From assembly GCA_025504975.1 (NCBI GenBank), contig JANUWI010000001.1, positions 992,001-1,056,000 of the forward strand: a stretch of DNA of 64,000 nt, read 5' to 3'. This DNA is from Plenodomus lindquistii (Eukaryota; Ascomycota; Dothideomycetes; Pleosporales; Leptosphaeriaceae). The notes below the pieces were generated by a model. It was not told the DNA's origin. It was given only the letters and a program-made list of their open reading frames with translations, and made no database searches. The position numbers and the translations under genes are program-made. Of the stretch, positions 54,965 to 64,000 are shown piece after piece; the first letter of the stretch is position 1; the number at the start of each line of letters is the position of its first letter.

Positions 54965-55962
54965 CTACGATGCAGTGGCGTTTCCGTCGTTGACCGCGAG
55001 AGGGCCGTTTCGCTGATCATGGCAGAGCTGGCTCCTTCCCCGGTCATCCTCCACGCTGTGAACTGCGTACTCGCCAGGCGGCATCAGGTTCGCTCTCATA
55101 GAGTGACCCGACGCCTTTCGATCCTCCGTTCGCTTAGAAGCGAAGTCCTCCCAGTCAACCTGCTCGCCCAGTGGCGTCGCAGAACCTTGCGACGCCACTG
55201 CGCTTTGTAGACCAGCTACGCCTCCACGGTCGTCGAGCAGCTCCTGCTATTGCTGGAGCTTCTCTGGACCTTCCATTGTCTCCGGCAATTTCTCTGCAGA
55301 TGATTCCATCCGCAATGCCTTCTCGACATTTTCCTTGCCCCCGCACTCCTCAACCCACCGTTCTATTGCCTGTAATTCATCCCAGAGGCCTTGCGTGCCT
55401 GCTGCCGTTTGGACCTCTCCCATACTTTGGGTCGGTCTTTCACCGCTCGAACCTTCGACCATTTGCTGGAAATCCGTCGCAACTTTCCGCAGAGTCTCGT
55501 ACTTTTGCTGAAGGCGAGACATCTGCTCCTGCAGCGACCGATGCTCGGCTTGAAGTGAGGCATACTCCATAGCGCCTGCCTGTGCTTGTGCGTCTGCCTG
55601 CGCCTGTACCCGTGCTTCTACCTGACTTGGATTGCTGTCAGTACATACCGAAGAGTCGATGCGGCGATCCGAGTCTCACCAGTGATTGCCACCACCCTGC
55701 GCATCTCATCTCGAAGAGCCCTTGCCCTTTGCTCGAGGCGCACCACAGGTTGTCTTGGATCACCATCCTCGATTTCCTTTGCAATTTTCCCAAGCCGAAG
55801 TGACTCCGCTTGCAATTCCTGAATTTCCCTGTCGGCGTCGTCGCCGTCCTCGATGAATTGGCTCAAGTCGTACTTGGCCGTGCCTATGGCGTGTGCCAAT
55901 TCAATGTCCTCTTGTGTTGTGGGTTTGATGCCCGCGCACATTACGCGCCGCGGTTTACTCAT
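54965..55962 (-). pseudogene. Truncated paralogue of the helical-repeat gene at 62087
   Basis: Exon 1 starts at 55962 and runs to about 55682. A 62-bp intron (GTGAGA donor, TACTGACAG branch) leads to a second exon with EYASLQAEHRSLQEQ. The start AKYDLSQFIEDGD differs at one position from AKYDLNQFIEDGD in the intact paralogue. The reading frame reaches a TAG at 55249-55247, but homology continues in the same frame past it: DDRGGVAGLQSAVASQ against KDHGGVAGLREAVVSQ. Similarity then fades. Only repeat 1 and part of repeat 2 of the paralogue are recognisable. It is therefore a nonsense-disrupted, shortened copy. A short protein ending at the stop could still be made. The acceptor (GTAG) was chosen by phase. 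Confidence 0.65.
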
Positions 55963-58215
55963 GTTGATGATGTCCTAGTGTAGTTGATGTGAATGGAGGT
56001 AAGAGGAACAGGTTCTCAGGTTTGTTGTGTTGAGCTCGCTTACCAACTGAGGCAGTCGCAGTCACCCACTGCCCAGCCACAGCAGTGCGTTTGCATCAAG
56101 CCACAACACCGACAGATGATTCACTTCACTTCCATCTCCTTCCATGAATTGCAAGCTGATGATTATGTCGTTGGCTGGGCCGATTAGACGGACGCTGCGT
56201 CGTGACTTTCTCACCAATCGCCCTGACATTTGATAAGCCTCCCGACGAGCGCTACGGATACTGATGACACTGAATGGCTCACTACACCTTACAAGACGTC
56301 CCCATCAGCCCTGTTTGTACGTGTAAGTAGCGGCCTTCTCTAGGATACACTGCGTGAGGCGAGAGATAAGCTTGTATCCCTCACAAGTACTTGTGGGAGC
56401 GGGCTCTTTGTCAAAGAGTACGGTGTAGTACACATCATGTGTTGTGGTTTCAGGCTCTGGCGGTGGCCGGTCGTGTGCTTCCAAAACCATTGCGATATCC
56501 ATCAGAGGGCAGTTCTCATCCCGTGGCAGCGCACTACGATAGAAGAGTGATACCCGTGAGATAAGAAAAGTTTGATTGAACAACATAGACGCCGAGGTAT
56601 TCCAACAAGCTGATGATGCAGCGAGTTACTCCCCTGCGGGCGGTGAAGTATGCTGGACAATCATACTCGACTGGGCAGAAAGAAAAGGAGATGAGATATA
56701 TTTTACTTGAGGCGTGCTCATTGACGCCGAGGATCGGTTATGGAAGGCTTGCTTCCGGAGGGATAATGGTCACTTCCAAGCTCTTACAGAGATACGGAGG
56801 TTGCTGCGTGTGTGGGCACGCCATCAGGACATCGCTGGGACAGGCAAAGAGCACGGCTTGAGGATTTTAGGTGAGGCATGATAGATTTCGCACCAAAAAA
56901 TTCCGATGATCAACCCGTGCACCGCTGGTGATGTGGCCTTGAGAAAACCTACCTGTCATGCCCATGCGAACCACGGTGTATACTACGCCAGAAGTCGACG
57001 TGAATTCCTGCGCGGTGTCTCGATGAAGGGTGGCTCACAGCGTGGCAGGTAAAAGGCATCGATGCCGCTAACGAGCTGAGATGGAAATCAAATCACAGAT
57101 AATGAGTGGTGTTATTAGGAGTCGAATGATGTTGCTACAAGACATGAGGTGAGGTCTGATGTGGCGGCACGGACGACGCGGCAAACCTTCCGAATGCAGG
57201 AGCCTTGCGCCTGCGCTGACAAAGAATTCCAGACGTCAGGTCATCTTTCATCTCTCCTCCAACCCCATCAGCATGTGTACTCCCTGCCTAGATGCCATCA
57301 AAGCGCAGACGAAACCTGTGACTTGGGTTCGAGATCCATCTAACATCCCTATCCGCACAACCTGTAGCACTCAACAGAGCCAGAATCCCTGCCAGGCACA
57401 GCCTGCTGCCTCATCTGACCTCTGGACGCTGTGCACAACAGCAATTACCATACGCCTTCCTTACGCCATGCCGCGATATCTATGTGTAGACGATCTCGAT
57501 GCTTCAACCTCAGACCCGTGGTATATCATCCGAGTCAATTTTCTTTCGCGCAATCGTGGCATTCGAAGAAGTCGTCGCGGTGGGCGCTGCATCAGACAGT
57601 TACGATGGGTGACTCGATAGTCCTGGGCGACTCAATGTCCCAAAGTCGTCCACTGTCGTTGACCTGCGCGCTCATACATTAGTAGCACCATTTCGTCCGG
57701 CCGAGGGCGGTGAGGAGCTTCCCGTGGATACATGAAGGATGGTCAGATGGACCGACAAGGACGACCACGTCGTTTTCGCCACCTGTGATTCCCACAACGT
57801 TGGCAGCATTAGCACTGAGTTCGTGTCAATAAAGGTAACGATTTTATTGCGAGTAGGAGCGTACAAGGTGCATTTCATGCATCCATGGCAGAAGCCAAGC
57901 CTCTCTGCAAAGTTGTGCCGAGTCAAGTAAGTCATGGGTTTGTGTCGTCCCGTATTCCACTTAGTGTTCTACTTCTCTGTTGTTGTCTTGTCTTCTTTGT
58001 CTCCTTTCATAGAGACCACGCCCGTTGCACTGCATCCTATGTCGTTCATGTTATATGGGCTGGACTGCTCGAGCGTGGCGCAATCTCCAGTATTGCATTC
58101 TTGGACTTGTCTGTGGCTTAAAATTCTGATCGCTGGAGGCTCTGCGTGTCAGCGTATGTTCAATTCGTGTCATCGTCTTGTAAAGTTTACTACCTTTCGC
58201 TGATGCCGTGGATGT
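55963..58215. other. 2.2 kb gene-poor stretch
   Basis: No well-supported gene. The best candidate is a 93-codon minus-strand frame at 56305-56586 that ends with VYYTVLFDKEPAP and a short helix-like tail. It has no partner exons I can see. Frames at 57159-57620 and 57885-58203 lack domains. The region separates the pseudogene from the zinc-knuckle gene. Confidence 0.45.
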
Positions 58216-59626
58216 GTGTTGCCGCGTCTGAGCACACTGCATGCTGCTAGAGGAAGAGTTCCATGTGTGGCTGTCTGTTCTTCGGCGTCGATAGTCCATA
58301 GATGGTCTGCCAAGACCTTTCGTAGGGCACGTGCGTCTCGCAATCTTTGTCGCTGTTGCCTCTCCACGCGCAACACGCTCATCACATACACACCCATACA
58401 CAAACACTCACACACGCCCCTTCTTCGCGCCACGGCGGGCGACAACAAAGCGCCGCCAAATGCGCCGAGAGGCCCGAGGGGTTTGCACCCTCAATTTCAA
58501 GGTCAACAACACGGTCAACAACACGGCAATACAGGAAGGGAAGATGGCCGGTCTAGCGAGGTTGCAATCAACCAAGCTAGGCCAGTAATCGAGGCAACTG
58601 GCACACGGCGCCCGAGGGGTGTAGGCAACCTGTTGGACGGGCCAGAGGAACAGTTCATGACAAGGCCAAAGCCCGCCGACAAGCCGATCATGTTTAGCAC
58701 TCCGTACAACCCCAACGCTGCTTCTGGTTCTCGAGGTTGGATTGATCAATCGGAGGTTTCAATCGATGTTGAGTGGGATTACAAGCATCCTAGGTGTCCC
58801 ATATGCTGGGGATGGAAGGAACCCGGACACGAGCCCAGAAACTGCCGGGACAAATGTGCTGGCTGCGGGAAGTGCCACCCTGGGAGGGTAAGTCGATATC
58901 ATTATATATTTTCGGTGCTGTTTCTGACGTTGACAGTATTGTCCATACGGATTCTACACCTGGAACTACTACAGGACCGGTTGGCGAGGCCCGTATGTAG
59001 GTGAAGTGATGCTGATCCGGCCGACGGTAGAAGAACAAGCAATCCTCGTCCATATCGATAGCGGTTTTGCCGCCATCAAGCAGATCACTCCCCTGGAACC
59101 CAAGCGCAAGCGTAAGCGCGAGGAAGAAGAGGCCGAAGGACTAGGGCGATTGGACCGCGATATCCTCAGGCGCAAGTGTGTGGATCTCAAGAAGGCGGCT
59201 TCTGTCACTGAGTACCTCACCAATCAAAAGGTCAATGCGATGACACAAGAGAAGAAAGACTTGCGGAAAGCCATGGAACAGATGCAAAAGGAGCGCGATG
59301 AGGCTCGGGCCGCCTTGGCGGAGGCTACGGCGACACAGCAAGTCAAGACGGAAGAAAATGATGGCGCCAACCCGAAGGCTACTGAGCTGACGGGTGGCTC
59401 TGAGGAGAACTCCAAAGACAACGTCGTTTTCAAGGAGGAGGAGCAGGAGGTGACTGACGTTTCCTTACGTAACAACATAGGAGTTGTTGTCGTCACTGGC
59501 AACCAAATCGACGAGCAACCATATGCGGAAGCTCGATTGGTACTGGGTGTGACTAATGAGAATACTGCGCCCGGGGATATGCTGTACCAGCGGCTCCCGC
59601 GCATCAAGAAAGAGGAGAGCGACTAA
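58216..59626 (+). CDS. Zinc-knuckle coiled-coil protein of unknown function
   Basis: Two exons, 58216-58887 and 58937-59626, join in phase 0 over a 49-bp intron (GTAAGT donor). That gives up to 453 residues if translation starts at 58216. The first 75 residues look unlike the rest, and the true start may lie in another exon or at Met 58657. The Cys region reads CPICWGWKEPGHEPRNC then CAGCGKCHPG, a C-x2-C-x7-H-x4-C knuckle longer than the retroviral C-x2-C-x4-H-x4-C type. Exon 2 adds YCPYGFYTWNYYRTGW, a KRKRKREEEEAE nuclear-type patch, and a coiled coil from about 59150 to 59330. This is consistent with nucleic-acid or protein binding in the nucleus. I know no named family. Confidence 0.6.
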
Positions 59627-60669
59627 GTCGGGTATGCGCTGTTTCGACGGATTTTACCTGCAGAGCATTGGTCGGTGGTTACTTTACGATTCGGAGGCCT
59701 GAACAAATCTGCTATCCCAGAGCTAGTTTAGGGCGTGGTCTGATTGTGTTGTGGCGGCCGGCTGCCCATGATAGTCGAGCAAATGGAATAGCTTTCCTGA
59801 TTATCTTCATGTATATGCAGTGACTTTTCGGGTGATTACCAATGGCAGATACTAACCACAGGGGCCACATACAGTATATAAACCGCAACTTGGAGACTTG
59901 TTGCATATCAGCGAGTTCCCGACGATGTCCAGCTCTCTTGTCCAGCTCTCTTGCCCAGCAGCGACTAGTCAAACCTCCCCGGCTCAAATACCGTATTGAT
60001 GATGCAGTCATGATACAGAATTGTGCAATGCTTCCAACCGAGTAAGAAGAATTTGCTCGCAGGTCCGCCGTCGCAAAACGATGCTGCAGGATGAGGAGAC
60101 AGCTCCTAGCGCGGCGCATGACCAGGAATGCAGTGGGCTTCGTGGCGCCCTTTGAGGTATTCGAAGGATGATCAATTCATTACGATTATCATCACATGTT
60201 TGTAATGCAACGTTTTGATGCTTTTGATTGTAGTATGCATACCATGAGCCACATACTATCATTTTGACGAATCACGACTAGATGACACTCAGCCATCAAC
60301 ATTATTCGAAAGAGACGCATGGAAGGTGGTCTTGATCTACGCTCTTCGGGAACGTCGACGTCACAAGTCGTTTACTCGGCAGATCTACACCTGCACCAAT
60401 TCACAAAACACGACGAAGGTACGCGGACATGACATGGAGGATGATCACCATTACGACGGAAGAGAAGCACGACAGATGAATCATGGCATTAATAGACACT
60501 ACGAGCCCCCAAGCGACGTCCATGCCTGTTTGTCCACAGTGCTGAACCGCCCACCGAATCCGCACCGCCAAGTGCATACTCGTGTAAACACGAGCTGGAC
60601 TTGCCAACCACAATAAGCCTTTCAGTCTCAGGCGGCATGTATACATACGCACCGGACCTGATCATGGCA
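59627..60669. other. Intergenic stretch, no gene seen
   Basis: 1.0 kb with short antisense-overlapping frames only. Two convergent genes flank it. Confidence 0.45.
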
Positions 60670-61692
60670 CTATTCCTCACGGATCCAGTAACCCCGGTCC
60701 GTCCAAGGTTTGCCCTCACGCAAGCGAGATGGTAACGGAAAGAAACCAATAGTCAGTGTGCCTTCATGGTGAATCAAGACGGCGCAAGGACGCGCTGCAG
60801 CCACACGACGGCCACGACCTTGTCTGTCACCAGTACAAGTCGAACACGCCTCAGTACTCGTGCCCCCGCTGACCTCCGTAGTCGTCTTACCGATGACCTT
60901 ACCCAGGATACAGCCTTTCGATTGCACTCCAATCTTGTCCCATTGACTCTTTCGTTCATGGGAGCCGCTTATGAACGATAGGAGCGTATCAACCAGTTCC
61001 CGAGTTAGGCTTCCGCTACCAGTCACCCAGCCACTCGGAAAGCGTAGTGCCACTGGGAGTCCACGATCGTCCGCCTGGTGAAGCTGTGACGGCAGGCCCA
61101 TGGATCTCAGGCTTACATCAGTAACTTTTGAGCCAGCCCTGTTGTCCGTGGGCAAGGACTGGGACGAAAGCATTCCCACACGATGACTGAGCCTGGACGA
61201 GTCCGCAACCAACCCCGCCGATTGCCGCAGTGATCTCAAATTTCCATGGCCTGACGCCGATTCTTCCCTCTGCTGGGTGACAGTCACCTGTCGGCCGACA
61301 GAATCTCCTGGAGCGCGAAGATTGCCTCGATGATCAGTGTCAGAATACTGCGACTGGTCATCGTCCTCTTCTATCACATACACGTCCCGCGGCCTACGCC
61401 GCTTGGGAGTGAAGCGTGCCCCTTCAACCTCGCCATCTTCAAGTGGCCGCTTGCTCGCAGCGGGTCCTTGAACCATCTCACCGGTTTGCCGCCGTTTCTT
61501 CTGGTACTCCGTGGCGAATGCTTGCGCCTCCTGCTCACAGTTGGACGGGACGAAGGGGTCCGCCAGGAGCTTCTCTACCGCTTCCCTCAGCTCTTTCTGC
61601 TCATCGTTCTCGGTGCCAATGGCGTCTTCGATGGCTTGGTCTTGTGCCGACCGCGCCTGGCGCTGCTTTGCTAGGTATTCAAAGAAGCTCAT
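60670..61692 (-). CDS. Hypothetical protein with a C-terminal Cys motif
   Basis: A single exon of 340 residues. The N-terminal 70 residues form an amphipathic, Glu/Ala-rich helical stretch (MSFFEYLAKQRQARSAQDQA). A bipartite-like basic patch (KRP, then PKRRRPRD) suggests nuclear entry. The centre is Ser-rich and probably disordered. The C-terminal 90 residues look ordered, with GCILGKVIGK and a Cys group: ACSTCTG followed after about 14 residues by RPCAV and FFPLPSRL. This is reminiscent of fungal domains with a CxxC-x(n)-C pattern (DUF3716-like), but only half of that pattern is present. No function can be assigned. Confidence 0.55.
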   Translation of the reverse strand: MSFFEYLAKQRQARSAQDQAIEDAIGTENDEQKELREAVEKLLADPFVPSNCEQEAQAFATEYQKKRRQTGEMVQGPAASKRPLEDGEVEGARFTPKRRRPRDVYVIEEDDDQSQYSDTDHRGNLRAPGDSVGRQVTVTQQREESASGHGNLRSLRQSAGLVADSSRLSHRVGMLSSQSLPTDNRAGSKVTDVSLRSMGLPSQLHQADDRGLPVALRFPSGWVTGSGSLTRELVDTLLSFISGSHERKSQWDKIGVQSKGCILGKVIGKTTTEVSGGTSTEACSTCTGDRQGRGRRVAAARPCAVLIHHEGTLTIGFFPLPSRLREGKPWTDRGYWIREE

Positions 61693-62086
61693 ATGTACGT
61701 AGGTAGTGTATGAAGTATAGTCACGGTGGCAGTACTCTCAGTGAAGAGATCCCAACGAGAAATCCCAATGCGGCCTAGGTGCGGTCCACAAGTGGGGCCC
61801 GACAGCGTTGGAGAGGAAGTCACGATGCAGGAACAACACAGCATTGGACATTGGCTACACAAACTTCAAGCAATAGCAGTGGAATGCGGTGGCTGTTCAC
61901 GGTCTTTTTATTGTAGTAAATGGGTCTCACATATGAAGCGGAATCGCTGTGATCATTGCTGTGGCAGTAGGTGGTGATGCCTCTTATGGGCAGTCGTGAC
62001 TTCCATGAACGATAAGCGAGGCTGGCGAACCGGCGTTCATCTCACGCGTCTCACCAACATTCAGACATCACTCATACATCGCCAAA
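61693..62086. other. Divergent intergenic region of two accessory genes
   Basis: A 394-bp gap between the start of the Cys-motif gene (minus) and the helical-repeat gene (plus). It is a likely shared promoter. The 83-codon frame at 61726-61977 has no domain character. Confidence 0.4.
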
Positions 62087-63788
62087 ATGACACGGATATG
62101 TGATTTGGCAATGACCTATGGCGCCCCGCCCACATGCATAGAGGATCTCCAGTTGAGCTTGGACATTGCCAATGCCAAGTACGATTTGAACCAGTTCATC
62201 GAGGACGGCGATATCGCCGACAAGCAGATTGAGGACCTCAAGGCGGAAGCCAAGAGGCTGCGAGCGGACAATGATCGGATCCTCAGGGGTGATCCAACGC
62301 ACCCACTTGTTCGTGCGGAGGAGAGGAGAAAAGACTTTGTGGAGGTCCGCCGAGTCTTCCGGATGCAACAAGGCATGCGGCGAGCTGAGGCGGATGAGAA
62401 CAGTGAGTGCTAACTCTTGCTATGGGCATCCCGATGCTCGAACTAATAATGTTACAGGCCAGTCACAAATAGGCGCGATCGAGTACACCTCGCTACAGAG
62501 TGCACACGAGTCGCTGCAAAAACGGCACGAGACCTTGCGGAGATACGCGATTGATCTCTCGCAGATTGTCGAGGGTTCCGACTCCAACGTCCCGGCTGTT
62601 GATCTGGCGACAGTGCGCAGACGATTCGCTGGCGAGGGTCTGGCTCACAGAAATGAAGCCGTGGACCAGTGGCTGGGCGAGTGTGGAGGCAAAGACGGCA
62701 TCGCGGAAGCCCTGGTGATCCAGGCTTCCGTGCAGCCATTGCTGGAGGAGATTGGAGGTACCGGTGAGCTGCAGTCGTTACTGGCGTTGCTCAAGGACCA
62801 TGGGGGCGTAGCCGGTCTGCGCGAAGCAGTGGTGTCGCAGTCTACTGCACGACCATTGATGGAACTATTGGACGATCCTACGCAGCCTGCACCGTTGGTC
62901 AACCTGCTGAAGGAGAATGGAAAGACCAAGGGTCTTGAAGCGGCAGTGGCGATGCAGTGTCTTGCGAAACCATTGTCGAAGGAGGTGGATCCAGAGCACT
63001 TTGCGGAATTAGCAAAATTGCTCCATGAGAACGGGGGACTGGATGGAGTCAAAGAAGCCATCGCGGTGCAGCTTGCTGCGCAGCCATTGCTGGAAGAGAT
63101 GGGACGAGACAACTTCGCTTCCTTGGCCAAGTTGCTCGTGGATAATGGAGGCGTCGATAGCATTCAAAAGGAACTCAGTGTACTGGGTCCTTTGAACGAT
63201 CGAGAGAATCTGGGGAAGTTGGTCGCCCTCGGTAACTTGTTCAGGGATATCAATAGCTTGAGGGCATGGATCACCAAGGCCAACAACTTGTTCAAGAAGC
63301 ACGGTGGTCCAAATGCGATTGAGCAGGATCTGGTTCTTGGAAAGGAGGCCCAAAAGGAGCTCAAAGAGACTGAAGAGAAGCTTGCGGATCTTGACAAGGA
63401 GGCGAAAGCTTACGGCAACGATTTGTACTGCGTGGGAGATGCGCTTCTTCACCACGTTAAGCGTCTGGAGGAGATGACAAAGGGGAATGGAGCGGAAGGT
63501 ATTGCTCAGACTCTGCGTGAAGAGCTGAACAAGAATGGGCTTCTAGACGGTCGGGTGCTGAACCCCATCAAGGCCGCTTTGCAAGATGGGCGCGAGTTCC
63601 TTGCCATCGCAGGAGACCGTTACGAGAAGCTCATGGCATTGGCGAAGGATCGTAACATCTGGAGAGAAAGGTGTTCAGGTCTGAAGGGCCGCATCGATGA
63701 GATGCAGAAGGAGTTGGATGCACGAGCGCGGGCAATCGACGTGTATGTTGCATTGCTCACGCCGAGGCCCAACGACTCGGGTACCTGA
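62087..63788 (+). CDS. Coiled-coil protein with five 38-39 residue tandem repeats
   Basis: Two exons, 62087-62402 and 62458-63788, join over a 55-bp intron (GTGAGT donor, CTAAC branch) to give 548 residues. Residues about 25-75 and 125-150 are charged helices typical of coiled coils. Residues about 174-365 hold five repeats starting at 62661, 62778, 62895, 63009 and 63123, with consensus LxxLLxxxGGxxGLxEAVxxQxxAxPLxEEx. Repeat spacing is 117, 117, 114 and 114 bp. The C-terminal part returns to long charged helices (KELKETEEKLADLDKEAK). The repeats look like paired amphipathic helices of an alpha-solenoid. No signal peptide or enzyme motif is seen. A broken paralogue lies 6 kb to the left. I know no named family. 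Confidence 0.75.
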
Positions 63789-64000
63789 GCTGTGTACAGC
63801 AGGGTAACCTGATCATCGTGGTATGCACCGACGCACACTGGTACAGTGGCATCGTGCAAGAGATACAGTGGTGGCCTGGTGTTTTGTGATGACGCTGTTC
63901 AGCTCGTCCAACGCCCGCGGAGGATTATGTAGTGTTTCAAATAACAATTGTCACCATGCTGTCATACTAAGTCAGTTGTACACATTAATTTTTGCAATTG
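63789..64000. other. Right-edge non-coding stretch
   Basis: 3' flank of the helical-repeat gene. No gene is seen before the window ends. Confidence 0.5.

Noticed and set aside
56305..56586. 93-codon minus-strand frame
   Set aside because: It has a plausible start and some ordered-looking sequence but no motif, partner exon or homologue I recognise. It is noted under the gap entry but not called.

Overview
The window looks like nuclear DNA of a filamentous ascomycete, most likely a Dothideomycete (inference). Genes are split by short GT-AG introns, mostly 46-97 bp, with CTGAC or CTAAC-like branch sites. They are packed on both strands and include fungal families such as a Zn2Cys6 regulator, Dal5-type permease, secreted tyrosinase, fungal ferric reductase, ESF1, Clr2 and a bZIP factor. 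One AT-rich block at about 17.08-17.73 kb resembles a RIP-mutated repeat relic. There are no operons, rRNA genes or CRISPR arrays. I could not establish any tRNA gene.

Left part (0.3-16.6 kb): a one-TM protein; a divergent FAD monooxygenase/SDR reductase pair; a four-exon ferric reductase; an F-box-like protein; an auxin-efflux-carrier-like transporter; then a probable catabolic module. The module holds a Zn2Cys6 regulator, a Dal5-type permease that appears frameshifted, and a GH31 glycosidase divergent from the permease. The same 13-bp sequence with two CCG triplets lies at the regulator start and in the permease/GH31 promoter.

Middle part (16.6-39.0 kb): the AT-rich relic with hairpins and an inverted-repeat element; tyrosinase and an Asp-box protein tail to tail; a second FAD monooxygenase; ESF1; RNase H2 subunit C; a small Kex2-type secreted peptide precursor that could be an alpha-factor-like pheromone; a cyclopropane-fatty-acid-synthase-type methyltransferase; a tautomerase; a Tfc7-like histidine phosphatase; a 3.4 kb gene-poor stretch; a FAR-17a/AIG1 membrane protein; and a bZIP factor.

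Right part (39.6-64 kb): the most unusual gene encodes a 2243-residue protein with five tandem Ulp1/C48-like modules. Only the last keeps a full His-Asp-Gln-Cys set, and three have Ser exactly where the catalytic Cys should be. It is followed by a thioredoxin-like protein and a divergent pair of chromatin genes (SNF2 ATPase and Clr2). The end (54.3-63.8 kb) is an accessory block of unrecognised genes: a protein with five 38-39 residue helical repeats, a paralogous pseudogene of it broken by an in-frame stop, an atypical zinc-knuckle coiled-coil protein, and a Cys-motif protein.

Exon boundaries were worked out by hand from reading-frame continuity, splice signals and family conservation. They have not been checked against transcripts.
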